Part shown: one piece after another, positions 47,582 to 58,053 of the stretch
Layout: each line of letters opens with the position of its first letter
Numbering within the stretch: the stretch's first letter is position 1
Origin: Pseudomonas saliphila
GTDB lineage: Bacteria > Pseudomonadota > Gammaproteobacteria > Pseudomonadales > Pseudomonadaceae
Reading direction: 5' to 3'
Assembly (NCBI RefSeq): GCF_008638345.1
Contig: NZ_VTVA01000006.1
Location: 152,145 to 216,144, forward strand
Length of the DNA stretch: 64,000 nt
Program-made: the position numbers and the translations under genes
Notes under the pieces: model-generated
What the model saw: the letters and a program-made list of their open reading frames with translations, nothing else
Databases searched by the model: none
What the model was told of the DNA's origin: nothing

Positions 47582-48024
47582 GTCAGGACGCAGCAAGAAT
47601 CGAATCGTTAATCCGTCAGGCACACGACAGTGGCGACTATGAGCCGTTGATCGACGCCGTACCCTACGCGAAGTTAATCGGTATCCAGGTTCAGGCGCTC
47701 GGCGATGAGGTGTTGTTTCGCTTGCCGATGAGCAGTGACAACATCGGGAATCCGGTATTGCCGGCGATCCATGGCGGCGTCATCGCCGGATTCATGGAGC
47801 AGGCTGCAATGCTGCATCTGATGATCTTCATGAACAGCCCGCAGTTTCCCAAAATCATCGATTTCTCGATCGACTACCTGCGGGCGGGGTTGAAGAAGGA
47901 TACCTACGCCAGCTGTCAGGTATGGCGTCAGGGTCGGCGTGTGGGTAATGTAGCCATCACAGCCTGGCAGACTCGCTCCAACGAACCGATTGCCACTGCC
48001 CGGGCACACTTCAAGCTGGACTAG
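47578..48024 (+). CDS. Second PaaI-type hotdog thioesterase, coupled to the first
   Basis: 148 residues, same fold (PAIHGGVIAGFMEQAAM; FSIDYLRAGLKKDTYASC) but with Glu in place of Asp at the catalytic position and no following Gly. Co-translated with the preceding paralogue; a heteromeric enzyme is possible. Confidence 0.85.
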   Translation: MSQDAARIESLIRQAHDSGDYEPLIDAVPYAKLIGIQVQALGDEVLFRLPMSSDNIGNPVLPAIHGGVIAGFMEQAAMLHLMIFMNSPQFPKIIDFSIDYLRAGLKKDTYASCQVWRQGRRVGNVAITAWQTRSNEPIATARAHFKLD

Positions 48025-48079
48025 GACGAACCGTCTTCTTCGCTGAAAGAAGCCGGACCCTGGCTAAAGGGCCGAGAGC

Positions 48080-49072
48080 ATGGACGCTTTGTTGATATTG
48101 AGTGGTATTTTTCTTGCTTGCGCGGCCTGGGTCTGGTTGGTCGTGCAGTCTCGGCACCTGTCCATCGGCCTGGTGTTGTTAGCGCTGACGTTTCCGCTTG
48201 TTACCCTGCTCATGCGTGACCGTGGCTTTGCGTTCTGGCCGCGCCTGACGCTGTGCATAGGTTGTCTGGCGATCGCCCTCGGGCTGGGGCTGCTGCATCA
48301 GCAACAGCCGGAGCGTTACGCAATGCTGATGTCAGGCGACTGGATCGCCGCACCTGCTCAACAGACCACCCTGCATGGCGAAGTAGCCGGGCAGACCTTT
48401 GCGCCCCAGCGGGTGTACTGGCGCGATGATGAGTTGATATTCGAAGAGACCTCTGCAGAGCGTGTTCGCCGCTCCCTGGCGATCCGTTTCAGCTCCGCCC
48501 CATCACTCTTGAGCGCCACTTCGATCGAGCGTATTCCCACTGATGCAGGCGAGTGGCCGCATGTGCGGTTGCGTTGGCATCAGGGTGCGCTGACTAGCCC
48601 CGGCTTGCGACTGGTGACCGGGGAATACAGCCTTGACCTGGATCTTGATCCCGAGATCAATGGCACAACCGCATTGCAGATACAGCTGCATTTACCCACC
48701 GCACAGCAAACCTGGCTGGTCGGCACTGCTGTGCTGGAGGAAACGCCTGCCTGGCTGGTGGACGTGGTCAGTCGTAAAGCCGCACGCAAAGAGCCGACCA
48801 TGCCCTCAGCCCCGTCTGCCAAGGTGGCGACAGCGCCGCAACCTGCCTGGCACCCGCTGAGTCTGTTGACGGTGGTGGAGGAGCCGGATCTGTTCAGGGG
48901 CACGCTACTGCGCCTGACCACCCTGACGGGGCGTGTGCATGAAGGACGGCTCCAAAACGTATCCGCCGACAAGCGCCTGATTATCAGCCAGGCCCACGGT
49001 GCCAATCAGGTGGAGCTGCATTTTCGTCCGCTTGAGATAGACCGGGTCGAAGGCTTTTTCGCGCCCAAGTGA
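48080..49072 (+). CDS. Unknown protein with N-terminal membrane segments
   Basis: 330 residues. Three hydrophobic segments at about 3-20, 27-45 and 55-72, then a soluble region rich in beta-like stretches (FAPQRVYWRDDELIFEETSA; VRLRWHQGALTSPGLRLVTG) with a Pro/Ala-rich linker around 245-260 and a C-terminal segment LFRGTLLRLTTLTGRVHEGR that resembles a small beta-barrel. I do not recognise the family. It follows the thioesterase pair by 55 nt and is convergent with glmS. Confidence 0.75.
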   Translation: MDALLILSGIFLACAAWVWLVVQSRHLSIGLVLLALTFPLVTLLMRDRGFAFWPRLTLCIGCLAIALGLGLLHQQQPERYAMLMSGDWIAAPAQQTTLHGEVAGQTFAPQRVYWRDDELIFEETSAERVRRSLAIRFSSAPSLLSATSIERIPTDAGEWPHVRLRWHQGALTSPGLRLVTGEYSLDLDLDPEINGTTALQIQLHLPTAQQTWLVGTAVLEETPAWLVDVVSRKAARKEPTMPSAPSAKVATAPQPAWHPLSLLTVVEEPDLFRGTLLRLTTLTGRVHEGRLQNVSADKRLIISQAHGANQVELHFRPLEIDRVEGFFAPK

Positions 49073-49166
49073 TTGCAGGGTGGGGCGGCTAAAACCGAAT
49101 CCCCCCAGCCTTTGCCGGAGGGGGTCGGTCCGTGGTGTTGCGGCTTACGCTGTGGCGCGCTCTGAA

Positions 49167-50999
49167 TTACTCCACCGTTACCGATTTGGCCAGGTTCCGT
49201 GGTTTGTCGACGTCGGTGCCCTTGACCAATGCCACGTGATAACTGAGTAGCTGCAGCGGGATGGTGTAGACGATCGGAGAGATACATTCTTCGACCCAGG
49301 GCAGCACGATGGTTTCGTTGCTTTCATCGTTGGGGGTCTGCTCGATGGTCTCACAGGCGAAGGTAATCAACTGGCCACCGCGGGCGCGGACTTCTTCCAG
49401 ATTGGATTTCAGTTTTTCCAGCAAGCTGTCACTTGGCGCAACACTGACCACCGGCATATCTTCGTCGACCAGCGCGAGCGGGCCGTGCTTGAGCTCGCCT
49501 GCTGCATAAGCTTCGGCGTGTATATAACTGATTTCTTTCAGTTTTAGCGCGCCTTCCATGGCGATCGGGAAGTGCGTTCCGCGACCCAGGAACAGGGCGT
49601 GCTGCTTGTTGGCGAAACGTTCCGCCAGTTCGGTAATAGCTGGCTCAAGCGCCAGTACCTTGGTTATCACGTCAGGCAGAGCGCGCAGCGCCATGATGTT
49701 GGCAATGATCTGTTCCTTGCCGGTACCGCGCACTTGCGCCAGCGCAGTGGTCAGCCACAGCAGAGCAACCAGTTGGGTAGTGAAAGCCTTGGTGGATGCC
49801 ACGCCGATTTCCGGGCCAGCGTGAGTGAGCAGGCGCCAATCGGCTTCGCGTACCAGAGAGCTACCCGCTACGTTGCAGATAGCAAGCGACGCAAGGTAAT
49901 TCTGAGTCTTGGCATAGCGCAGGGCGGCGAGGGTGTCGGCGGTCTCGCCCGACTGGGAAATGGTGATTAGCAGCGTATTGGCCGGCACGACCACGGTGCG
50001 GTAGCGGTACTCACTGGCGACTTCCACCTGACAGGGAATGCCGACCTGCGCTTCGATCCAGTAGCGAGCGACCAGCCCCGCGTGATAACTGGTGCCGCAG
50101 GCCACAATATGAATGTTGGCCACATCGGCCAGGCGCGTTTCAGCGTCCGGGCCCAGCAAGGCGGTCATCACATGATCATCAGCAAGCGTTCCGGCAAGGG
50201 TTTCGGCAATGGCCGCTGGCTGTTCGAAGATTTCCTTGAGCATGAAATGCCGGTATTCACCCTTGTCCAGACTGTGCGCAGCATGTTCATAACGCTTGAC
50301 CGGCCGCTCGACCAGCTCATGCTCGGCGTTCCAGATCTCGCAGCAGTTCATGCTGATGCGGGCGTAATCGCCTTCTTCGAGGTAGCGGAAGCGGTCCGTC
50401 ACCTGCAGCAGCGCCAGTGGATCCGAGGCCAGGTAGTGCTCCTCACTGCCTTCGCCAATAACCAACGGGCTGCCCATGCGCGAGCAGTACAGCGTGTTGG
50501 GCTGATCCTCATGGATCATGGCAAGAGCGTAGGCGCCATGCAGTTCCGCAAGCGTTGCGCGGAACGCCGCCAGCAGATCCTTTGATTCACTGTAATGGTG
50601 GGCCAAGAGATGGCCGACGACTTCGGTATCGGTATCCGAGGTGAACTGGTAACCCAGATCCTTGAGTTTGCTGCGCAGCGGGGCATGATTCTCGATGATG
50701 CCGTTATGCACAACAGCCAGCCGTGTGGACAGGTGCGGATGGGCATTACGTTCCGCCGGCTTGCCATGCGTAGCCCAGCGGGTGTGCGCGATACCCAGGT
50801 GACCGTTGGCAGGCTGCACCGCGAGGCTGTTTTCCAGCTCGATGACCTTGCCTTCTGCACGCACGCGCTGGATGCCATTGCCTTCAGCAATCACCGCAAC
50901 GCCGGCTGAATCGTAACCCCGGTATTCAAGCCGACGCAGGCCTTCCAGGAGAATAGGGGTGATGTTGCGTTGAGCGATGGCGCCGACGATGCCGCACAT
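49167..50999 (-). CDS. glmS: Glutamine-fructose-6-phosphate aminotransferase (isomerizing)
   Basis: 610 residues. Class II amidotransferase with nucleophile Cys2 (MCGIVGAIAQ), the GIAHTRWATHGKP loop and two SIS sugar-isomerase domains (ACGTSYHAGLVARYW; LFLGRGTHFPIAMEGALKLKEISYIHAEAY in parts). Makes glucosamine-6-phosphate for peptidoglycan and LPS. C-terminal DKPRNLAKSVTVE is the standard end. Next to a membrane protein gene rather than the atp operon. Confidence 0.97.
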   Translation of the reverse strand: MCGIVGAIAQRNITPILLEGLRRLEYRGYDSAGVAVIAEGNGIQRVRAEGKVIELENSLAVQPANGHLGIAHTRWATHGKPAERNAHPHLSTRLAVVHNGIIENHAPLRSKLKDLGYQFTSDTDTEVVGHLLAHHYSESKDLLAAFRATLAELHGAYALAMIHEDQPNTLYCSRMGSPLVIGEGSEEHYLASDPLALLQVTDRFRYLEEGDYARISMNCCEIWNAEHELVERPVKRYEHAAHSLDKGEYRHFMLKEIFEQPAAIAETLAGTLADDHVMTALLGPDAETRLADVANIHIVACGTSYHAGLVARYWIEAQVGIPCQVEVASEYRYRTVVVPANTLLITISQSGETADTLAALRYAKTQNYLASLAICNVAGSSLVREADWRLLTHAGPEIGVASTKAFTTQLVALLWLTTALAQVRGTGKEQIIANIMALRALPDVITKVLALEPAITELAERFANKQHALFLGRGTHFPIAMEGALKLKEISYIHAEAYAAGELKHGPLALVDEDMPVVSVAPSDSLLEKLKSNLEEVRARGGQLITFACETIEQTPNDESNETIVLPWVEECISPIVYTIPLQLLSYHVALVKGTDVDKPRNLAKSVTVE

Positions 51000-51280
51000 A
51001 GGTCTTGTTCCTTGAGGATGTGCAAAAGGTGCATTCTAGCATTGAGGGTAGCCCCTGGGTACGAAGCGGAGCACGATGTTGCAGCGGTGTGGGCTTTACC
51101 CGTGTGACTCTATAGTGGCGATGCAACGCTGAGGGTGAATTTGTTGTCTATGCTGGTTGTATCAACTGCGCAGCACCCGTGCCGGCCCCCAGGTTGCAAT
51201 GGCTCTGATGATCATTCAGGGTGACCTTATTCCACGCCATGGCCGCCTTCCGTCGGTCAGCCCGAGAGGAGATTTGATCA
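51000..51280. other. Divergent control region of glmS and acnA
   Basis: 281 nt without a gene. It should contain promoters for both genes. A TATAGT at 51111-51116 could be a -10 box for acnA, but no good -35 lies at the right distance. A GAGGAG site directly precedes acnA. Confidence 0.5.
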
Positions 51281-54013
51281 ATGTCCCAAGTGAACAGTCT
51301 GGGTACCATGTCTACCCTGCAGGTCGGAGACCAGACCTACCGATATCATTCGTTGCCCAAAGCAGCCGAACAGCTCGGCAATCTGGACCGTTTGCCGAAA
51401 TCCTTGAAGGTGCTGCTGGAGAATCTACTGCGTCATGAAGACGGCGTGACCGTCGAACGTGACGATATTCAGGCCATGGCGGACTGGCTTCAGAACCGTT
51501 CATCCTCCCGCGAAATTCAATACCGGCCGGCCCGCGTGCTGATGCAGGACTTCACCGGTGTGCCGGCGGTGGTCGATCTGGCGGCGATGCGTGACGCAGT
51601 CGCCCGCGCTGGCGGCGATCCGCAGCGGATCAATCCGCTGTCCCCGGTTGATCTGGTGATCGACCACTCGGTCATGGTCGACCACTTCGGTGATCCCAGC
51701 GCCTTCAACGACAATGTCGAAATGGAGATGCAACGTAACGGTGAACGCTACGAATTCCTGCGCTGGGGGCAGAAGGCCTTCAATAATTTCCGCGTGGTAC
51801 CGCCTGGTACCGGCATTTGCCACCAGGTGAATCTGGAGTATCTGTCGCAAAGCGTCTGGGCCTCCGAGGTGGATGGTCAGCAGTGGGCCTATCCGGACAC
51901 GCTGGTCGGCACTGATTCCCATACCACGATGGTGAATGGTCTCGGCGTTTTAGGCTGGGGTGTAGGTGGCATCGAAGCCGAGGCCGCTATGCTGGGTCAG
52001 CCGGTGTCCATGCTGATACCCGAAGTGATCGGCTTCAAAATGACCGGCCGGTTGAAGGAAGGCCTGACCGCCACTGACCTGGTACTGACGGTCACCCAAA
52101 TGCTGCGCGCTAAGGGCGTAGTGGGTAAGTTCGTTGAATTCTATGGCGATGGTCTGGCTGATCTGCCGCTGGCCGACCGCGCGACGATCGCCAATATGGC
52201 GCCGGAATACGGTGCTACCTGCGGGTTCTTCCCGATTGACGAAATCACCATCGGCTATTTGCGTCTGACCGGCCGCCCGACCGAAGTCGTCGAGCGGGTC
52301 GAGGCCTACTGCAAGGCGCAGGGTATGTGGCGCAACCCTGGCGACGAGCCGGAATTCACTGATAGCATGCACCTTGATCTGGGCGAGGTTGTGCCCAGCC
52401 TGGCCGGACCGCGTCGTCCGCAGGACCGGGTGGAACTGGGCAATGTGGGCAAAGCGTTCGATGAGCTGCTGGGATTACAGGTCAAACCTGCCGATCAGGA
52501 AGAAGCGCGGCTGGAAGGCGAGGGCGGTGGCGGCACTGCGGTTGGCGCCGAAGGCAGCCAGGCATCCATAACGCTTAACGGCGAAAAGCATACGCTGGAG
52601 CACGGCGCCGTGGTGATTGCAGCTATCACCTCCTGCACCAATACCTCCAACCCCAACGTAATGATGGCCGCTGGGCTAGTCGCCAAGAAGGCGATCGAGC
52701 GCGGTATTCAACGTAAACCCTGGGTCAAGTCGTCCCTGGCGCCGGGCTCTAAGGTCGTCACCGACTATCTGCAGAAGGCCGGGCTGACCCAGTATCTCGA
52801 CCAGCTTGGTTTTAACCTGGTGGGCTACGGCTGTACTACCTGCATCGGTAATTCTGGCCCGTTGCCCGAGCCGATCGCCCAGGCGATTGGTGAGCATGAT
52901 CTGGTGGTGTCGGCTGTGCTCTCAGGCAACCGCAACTTCGAGGGACGGGTACATCAGCACGTCAAAGCCAACTGGCTGGCCTCTCCGCCGTTGGTGGTCG
53001 CCTATGCACTGGCCGGGAACACCCGCATGAACCTGCTTGAGGAACCGCTGGGTCTGGACAAGGACAACAAGCCGGTATTCCTTCGCGATGTCTGGCCCAG
53101 TAACGCAGAGATCGCCGAAGCGGTGTCGCTGGTTGAAGACAGCATGTTCCGCACTCGCTACGCAGACGTGTTCACTGGCGACGAGCATTGGCAGTCGATC
53201 AAGGTGAGCGAGGGCAGCACCTACGATTGGAACAGTCAGTCATCCTACGTCCAGAATCCACCCTATTTCGAGACGATCGACCAGCCGCTGATCCCGCTTG
53301 CGCCTATCACCGGTGCTCGCGTCTTGGCAGTATTTGGTGATTCGATCACCACTGACCATATCTCTCCGGCCGGTAACATCAAGGCGTCGTCCCCTGCGGG
53401 CGAATACCTGCAGAGCCTGGGCGTAAAGCCGCAAGACTTCAACTCCTATGGCTCGCGCCGCGGTAACCATGAAGTGATGATGCGCGGTACCTTCGCTAAC
53501 ATCCGTATCCGCAACCGCATGCTGGGCGGCGAAGAAGGTGGGGAAACCATCCACACGCCGTCTGGCGAGCGTATGGCGATCTACGATGCGGCAATGCGTT
53601 ACCAGAGCGAGGGCACGCCACTGGTGGTGATTGCCGGCAAGGAATACGGCACCGGTTCCAGCCGGGATTGGGCGGCCAAGGGCACCAATCTGCTCGGGGT
53701 CAAGGCGGTCATCGCTGAAAGCTTCGAGCGTATCCACCGCTCCAATCTGGTCGGGATGGGCATCCTCCCGCTGCAGTTTCTTGACAGCCAGGGCGTGGCG
53801 TCGCTGATGCTGGATGGTCATGAAGTACTCGATATCCAGGGCATCACTGATGACATCCAGCCAGGCCAGACGCTAAAGGTGAACGGTACCCGCTCAAATG
53901 GGGAACAGTTCAGCTTTGACGTCCTGTGCCGAATCGATACCCGTAATGAAGTGGATTACTTCAAAGCCGGTGGGATCCTGCATTATGTGCTGCGTCAGTT
54001 GATCGCCGAGTAG
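51281..54013 (+). CDS. acnA: Aconitate hydratase AcnA
   Basis: 910 residues. Interconverts citrate and isocitrate using a [4Fe-4S] cluster held by cysteines in [10 protein letters not shown] and [14 protein letters not shown]. The IRP/AcnA-type architecture shows in [23 protein letters not shown] (in parts), [14 protein letters not shown] and [15 protein letters not shown]. The monomeric AcnA form is usually the stress-tolerant or stationary-phase aconitase. Together with gltA, sdh and suc genes in the window it covers much of the TCA cycle. Confidence 0.97.
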   Translation: MSQVNSLGTMSTLQVGDQTYRYHSLPKAAEQLGNLDRLPKSLKVLLENLLRHEDGVTVERDDIQAMADWLQNRSSSREIQYRPARVLMQDFTGVPAVVDLAAMRDAVARAGGDPQRINPLSPVDLVIDHSVMVDHFGDPSAFNDNVEMEMQRNGERYEFLRWGQKAFNNFRVVPPGTGICHQVNLEYLSQSVWASEVDGQQWAYPDTLVGTDSHTTMVNGLGVLGWGVGGIEAEAAMLGQPVSMLIPEVIGFKMTGRLKEGLTATDLVLTVTQMLRAKGVVGKFVEFYGDGLADLPLADRATIANMAPEYGATCGFFPIDEITIGYLRLTGRPTEVVERVEAYCKAQGMWRNPGDEPEFTDSMHLDLGEVVPSLAGPRRPQDRVELGNVGKAFDELLGLQVKPADQEEARLEGEGGGGTAVGAEGSQASITLNGEKHTLEHGAVVIAAITSCTNTSNPNVMMAAGLVAKKAIERGIQRKPWVKSSLAPGSKVVTDYLQKAGLTQYLDQLGFNLVGYGCTTCIGNSGPLPEPIAQAIGEHDLVVSAVLSGNRNFEGRVHQHVKANWLASPPLVVAYALAGNTRMNLLEEPLGLDKDNKPVFLRDVWPSNAEIAEAVSLVEDSMFRTRYADVFTGDEHWQSIKVSEGSTYDWNSQSSYVQNPPYFETIDQPLIPLAPITGARVLAVFGDSITTDHISPAGNIKASSPAGEYLQSLGVKPQDFNSYGSRRGNHEVMMRGTFANIRIRNRMLGGEEGGETIHTPSGERMAIYDAAMRYQSEGTPLVVIAGKEYGTGSSRDWAAKGTNLLGVKAVIAESFERIHRSNLVGMGILPLQFLDSQGVASLMLDGHEVLDIQGITDDIQPGQTLKVNGTRSNGEQFSFDVLCRIDTRNEVDYFKAGGILHYVLRQLIAE

Positions 54014-54022
54014 GGCGGCCGG

Positions 54023-54050
54023 AGGGCGTGGCGCGGTTGCGTTACGCCCT
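54023..54050 (+). terminator. Hairpin terminator candidate after acnA
   Basis: A 12-bp RNA stem with a GGTT tetraloop in the 42-nt gap between the convergent acnA and nasA stops. It needs G-U pairs that work only on the plus strand, so it favours acnA; there is no T-run. Confidence 0.55.
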
Positions 54051-54055
54051 GCGGT

Positions 54056-56755
54056 TCAAGTGGTAAGCACACGAGCCACTAGCATGCGTTTGATTTCAGG
54101 AACGCATGATCCGCATTGCGTTCCGCAACCGAGCTGATCCTTCAAACCCTGCAAGTCCATTCCATGCTCGACGCCAGCGCGAATTCGGCTGGCGCTGACG
54201 TTCATGCAGTTGCAGATGGTTTTATCCGTAGCTGCTGCGCCGCCGCCGGGTGGCGATGCCAGTGGCGCCAGGAACCAGCGATGCAACGGTGAGCTGATTT
54301 CGCCTCTTTCCCACAGGCCGCGTAGCCAGTCGCGTGCAACCGCTTCGCCGGTCAGCCGGATAGCGGTGATGCGTCCCTGTTCGATGCGGATGCGCTTGCC
54401 AACGGACTGACCAGGATCGTCGTACACCAGCACGGACCCTTCGTTAACGCCGATTAGCCGGTCGAGGTTATCCATCCAGGCCGTATCCGGTGCGACTGTG
54501 TGTGCAGCGCGGATCAGCAAGGCCGGCCGATCGCGGCCCGTCAGTGCGAAGCTGGCGAAATCAAACTGCTCGCACAGCGGGCGCAGCGCGTCGAACCGCT
54601 GTTGCACATCGCCTTCCACCAGAACGAAAAGCTCCCACGCCAGCGCAACCGGCTGCACATCAATGCCGGTGTGCTTGAGCTCGGGCTGTTTGGACAACGG
54701 ATCGAACGCCGGCTGGGTCAGCACGTTGACTCCGAGGCCTTTCAGATAACGGTCACCCCAATGCATGGGAATAAACGCCTGGCCGGGCCGCAGCTGATCA
54801 TCCGCCAGCACGGGGAGAATCAGCTCGCCCCGCCGGCTGGTTACCTTCACCAGCTGGCCGTCGCTGAGGTGGCGTCGTTCAAGGTCGTCTGGATGCAGGC
54901 TCAGCTGCGCCTGATCGACATGCCCGAAGAGTTGCGCCGCGGTACCGGTGCGGCTCATGCCATGCCATTGATCACGCAGACGGCCGGTATTCAGTGTGAG
55001 AGGAAATTCTGAGTCGCGTTGTTCGATGGCCGGCAAATAGGGCTCATGCAGAAAACGCGCGCGCCGGTCATCGGTGGGAAAACGGCCATTGGCATACAGC
55101 CGTCGCGTTCCGACAGTCGCGCCAACAGGGAAGGGCCATTGCTGCGGCCCCAGCTCGTCGATCATTGCATGGCTCAAACCGCTGTAGTCAAGGTCGCGGC
55201 CCCGGGTCAGACCGATGAACTCATCAAACAGCTCGTCCGGTGCGCTGAAATCAAACAGACTTGCCTGCCCCGGGCGCAGTTGTTTTTCCAGCCGACGGGC
55301 GAAATCGCAGACGATATTCCAGTCCGCGCGCGCTTCCCCGGGCGCAGGTATCGCAGCGCGTACATGACTGATGCGTCGCTCGGAATTGGTCACCGAACCC
55401 TGCTTCTCGCCCCAGCTGGCGGCGGGTAGCAGCAGATCGGCGTATTGGCAGGTCTCGGTGTTACCGAAGGCCTCCTGCACGATCACAAAGGGGCAGGCCG
55501 CAAGCGCTTCACGCACCAGCGTCTGGTCCGGCAGGGATTGAGCGGGGTTGGTGCAGGCGATGTAGAGTGCCTTGATGCGGCCGCTGCGCGCTGCTTCGAA
55601 CAGTTCGATGGCACTCAGCCCCGGCGTGCAAGGCAGATGATCGACGCCCCAGTAATCCGCCACTTCGTCACGATGCTCGGCATTGCCGGCGTCGCGATGG
55701 CCGGGCAGCAGATTCGACAGGCTGCCGGTCTCGCGGCCACCCATGGCGTTGGGTTGGCCGGTCAACGAGAAGGGACCGCTTCCGGCTTTGCCGATCTGTC
55801 CGGTTGCCAGATGCAGGTTGATGAGTGCGCTGTTCTTGGCGCTGCCGGAGGTTGACTGGTTCAGGCCCATGCACCATAGCGACAGAAAGCTCGGCGCGCT
55901 GCCGATCAGGCGCGCAGCCGTCTCGAGATCGGCCTGGGGAATGCCGCAGATAGTGCTCACCCTCTCCGGCGTGTATTCGGCAGCCAGCGCTGCGAGTTCG
56001 CTGAAGCCCCGGGTGTGTGCATCGATATAAGCACGGTCAATCAGCTTCCCGCGCACCAGCAGATGCAATAGGCCGTGGAACAGCGCGACATCGGTGCCGG
56101 GCTGGATCTGCAGGTGCAGGTCTGACAGCTCACAGGTATCGGTGCGACGTGGATCGACCACAATAATGCGCTTGTCCGGAAACTCGGCCTTGGCCTGCTC
56201 CAGCCGGCGAAACAGCACCGGGTGTGCGTAGGCCATATTGCTGCCGACGATCAGCACGCAGTCGCTGCGTTCGATGTCCTCGTAGGAGCAGGGCGGTGAA
56301 TCGGCGCCCAAGCTGCGTTTGTAGCCTACCACCGCACTGGACATGCACAGCCGTGAGTTGCTGTCGATATTATTGGTGCCGATCAGGGCGCGTGCCAGCT
56401 TGTTGAAGGCGTAGTAATCCTCGGTCAACAGCTGTCCGGAAATATAGAACGCGACGCTGTCGGGACCGTGTTCGGCAATTGCCTGTCCGAACATCTGAGC
56501 CGCATGGCCCATGGCAGAATCCCAGTCGACGCGCGTGCGTGCGAGCCCCTTGCCGAGGCGCAATTGCGGGTAGAGGGCGCGGGCCGCCAGATCGCCGGTC
56601 TTGTGCAACGTCGAGCCCTTGGTGCACAGGCGTCCGTAATTGGCGGGGTGGGTCGGATCGCCCTGCACATCCAGAATGCGTTCGCCATCATGCTCGATCA
56701 GCACGCCGCAGCCGACGCCGCAGTAGCAGCAGGTGGACGCGGTTTTGAAGGTCAT
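54056..56755 (-). CDS. nasA: Assimilatory nitrate reductase catalytic subunit with C-terminal [2Fe-2S] domain
   Basis: 899 residues. The N-terminal [4Fe-4S] set reads TCCYCGVGCGVL plus LCTKG; bis-MGD molybdopterin oxidoreductase domains follow (RLCMSSAVVGYKRSLG with the probable Mo-ligand Cys, GPFSLTGQPNAMGGRETG, then a molydopterin-dinucleotide-binding C-terminal domain). The last 55 or so residues are a BFD-like [2Fe-2S] domain (CNCMNVSASRI; LGCGTQCGSCVPEI). Cytoplasmic nitrate to nitrite reduction. The gene starts inside the end of the flavoprotein gene (4-nt overlap). No nitrite reductase nirBD is in the window. Confidence 0.95.
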   Translation of the reverse strand: MTFKTASTCCYCGVGCGVLIEHDGERILDVQGDPTHPANYGRLCTKGSTLHKTGDLAARALYPQLRLGKGLARTRVDWDSAMGHAAQMFGQAIAEHGPDSVAFYISGQLLTEDYYAFNKLARALIGTNNIDSNSRLCMSSAVVGYKRSLGADSPPCSYEDIERSDCVLIVGSNMAYAHPVLFRRLEQAKAEFPDKRIIVVDPRRTDTCELSDLHLQIQPGTDVALFHGLLHLLVRGKLIDRAYIDAHTRGFSELAALAAEYTPERVSTICGIPQADLETAARLIGSAPSFLSLWCMGLNQSTSGSAKNSALINLHLATGQIGKAGSGPFSLTGQPNAMGGRETGSLSNLLPGHRDAGNAEHRDEVADYWGVDHLPCTPGLSAIELFEAARSGRIKALYIACTNPAQSLPDQTLVREALAACPFVIVQEAFGNTETCQYADLLLPAASWGEKQGSVTNSERRISHVRAAIPAPGEARADWNIVCDFARRLEKQLRPGQASLFDFSAPDELFDEFIGLTRGRDLDYSGLSHAMIDELGPQQWPFPVGATVGTRRLYANGRFPTDDRRARFLHEPYLPAIEQRDSEFPLTLNTGRLRDQWHGMSRTGTAAQLFGHVDQAQLSLHPDDLERRHLSDGQLVKVTSRRGELILPVLADDQLRPGQAFIPMHWGDRYLKGLGVNVLTQPAFDPLSKQPELKHTGIDVQPVALAWELFVLVEGDVQQRFDALRPLCEQFDFASFALTGRDRPALLIRAAHTVAPDTAWMDNLDRLIGVNEGSVLVYDDPGQSVGKRIRIEQGRITAIRLTGEAVARDWLRGLWERGEISSPLHRWFLAPLASPPGGGAAATDKTICNCMNVSASRIRAGVEHGMDLQGLKDQLGCGTQCGSCVPEIKRMLVARVLTT

Positions 56756-58053
56756 GCTATGGCTCTCAACGGTTCTGCGTTGCTGGCGGTCTGGCGCTGA
56801 GCGCTGGTATCGATGCGGCGTATTTCGCCGGCGGGCTGTGCGGCCAGACTGGCTTCGCCAAACATCAAATGGTGGCGGATCTCACTGATGTCCTGCCCGT
56901 TCTGAATCAGACGGACATACCATCCGCTGTCGGACGTGTCACCGTAGAGACAGGCCCCAACAAGAACGTCCTTCCTGATCACCAACTTCTTGTATACGCC
57001 GCGGATAGGGTCAGAAAGGGTGATGAATTCGCACTCCTGATCGCCGAGGAAATCGCCGGCGGAGAACAGGTCGATCCCGGTCACCTTGAGCTTGGTCGAC
57101 GTGACTGAGCCCTGATAACGACCGAAGCCCAGCATGGCGAGGTGGTTGGCGCAGACCTTGGCCTGCTCGAACAGCGGCGCCACTAGCCCATAGGCGATGC
57201 CGCGATGGCTGACGCATTCACCGATCGCGTAGATGCGTGGATCAAAGGTTTGGAGGGTGTCGTTGACCAGAATGCCGCGATTGCAGGCCAGCCCGGCGGA
57301 TTCGGCCAACTCGGTATTAGGCCGTATGCCCGCCGCCATCACCACGAGGTCCGCCGGAATTTCGGTGCCGTCATTGAACCGCACGGCGCACACCCGTCCC
57401 GCACCGTCATCGACCAGTTCACTGGTGAACTTCGGTAGCAGAAAGTTCAGGCCACGCTGCTCCAGCGCTTGTTGAAGCAGGGTGCCGGCGGTTTTGTCGA
57501 GCTGACGTTCGAGCAAGGTTTCGCCGATATGCACAACCGTCACGTTCATGCCGCGCAGCTTCAGGCCGTTCGCAGCTTCCAGCCCCAGCAGACCGCCCCC
57601 AATGACGACGGCGTGCTTGTAGCGCCGGGCAATCTTGAGCATGGCCTGGGTATCTTCGATATCGCGGTAACCGATCACGCCGCCCAGGTGATTACCCGGC
57701 ACTGGCAGCATGAAGGGTCTGGAGCCTGTCGCCAGAACGAGGCGGTCATACTCGGCTTCGGTACCGTCGTCGGCGATAACCCGGCGCCGAATGCGATCGA
57801 TCTTTTCGATTCTGCGACCAAGGTGTAGCTGGATACCGTTGTCCCGATACCAGTCCAGGTCGTTGAGAATAATGTCGTCGAAAGTTTGCTCGCCGGCGAG
57901 TACGGGGGACAGCATGATGCGGTTGTAATTGGGATGCGGCTCGGCACCGAACACCGTGATGTCGTACATATCCGGAGTCAGCTTGATCAGCTCTTCAAGG
58001 GTGCGAATACCGGCCATGCCGTTGCCAATCAGGACCAGTTTAAGCCTCTGCAT
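56752..58053 (-). CDS. NirB N-terminal-like NAD(P)H flavoprotein, probable electron donor to NasA
   Basis: 433 residues resembling the N-terminal half of NirB: IGNGMAGIRTLEEL FAD motif (GxGxxG at 10-15), YDRLVLATGSRPF, VIGGGLLGLEAANGLK NAD-binding motif, and GDFLGDQECEFITL from the Rieske/NirB-like tail. It ends near residue 405-430, before the BFD and siroheme sulfite/nitrite reductase modules of full NirB (about 850 residues), and the tail is low in conservation. Since NasA carries a BFD domain and the genes overlap by 4 nt, I infer an NAD(P)H-to-NasA electron transfer subunit (NasB/NasC-like). It is not a broken NirB: the frame is intact with a normal stop. Confidence 0.85.
   Translation of the reverse strand: MQRLKLVLIGNGMAGIRTLEELIKLTPDMYDITVFGAEPHPNYNRIMLSPVLAGEQTFDDIILNDLDWYRDNGIQLHLGRRIEKIDRIRRRVIADDGTEAEYDRLVLATGSRPFMLPVPGNHLGGVIGYRDIEDTQAMLKIARRYKHAVVIGGGLLGLEAANGLKLRGMNVTVVHIGETLLERQLDKTAGTLLQQALEQRGLNFLLPKFTSELVDDGAGRVCAVRFNDGTEIPADLVVMAAGIRPNTELAESAGLACNRGILVNDTLQTFDPRIYAIGECVSHRGIAYGLVAPLFEQAKVCANHLAMLGFGRYQGSVTSTKLKVTGIDLFSAGDFLGDQECEFITLSDPIRGVYKKLVIRKDVLVGACLYGDTSDSGWYVRLIQNGQDISEIRHHLMFGEASLAAQPAGEIRRIDTSAQRQTASNAEPLRAIA

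Noticed and set aside
51081..51120. TATAGT-based acnA promoter
   Set aside because: No acceptable -35 at 16-18 nt, so not listed as a promoter.
56752..58053. Truncated nirB pseudogene
   Set aside because: The frame is intact, overlaps nasA by 4 nt and lacks remnants of the siroheme module downstream, so a genuine shorter flavoprotein is more likely.
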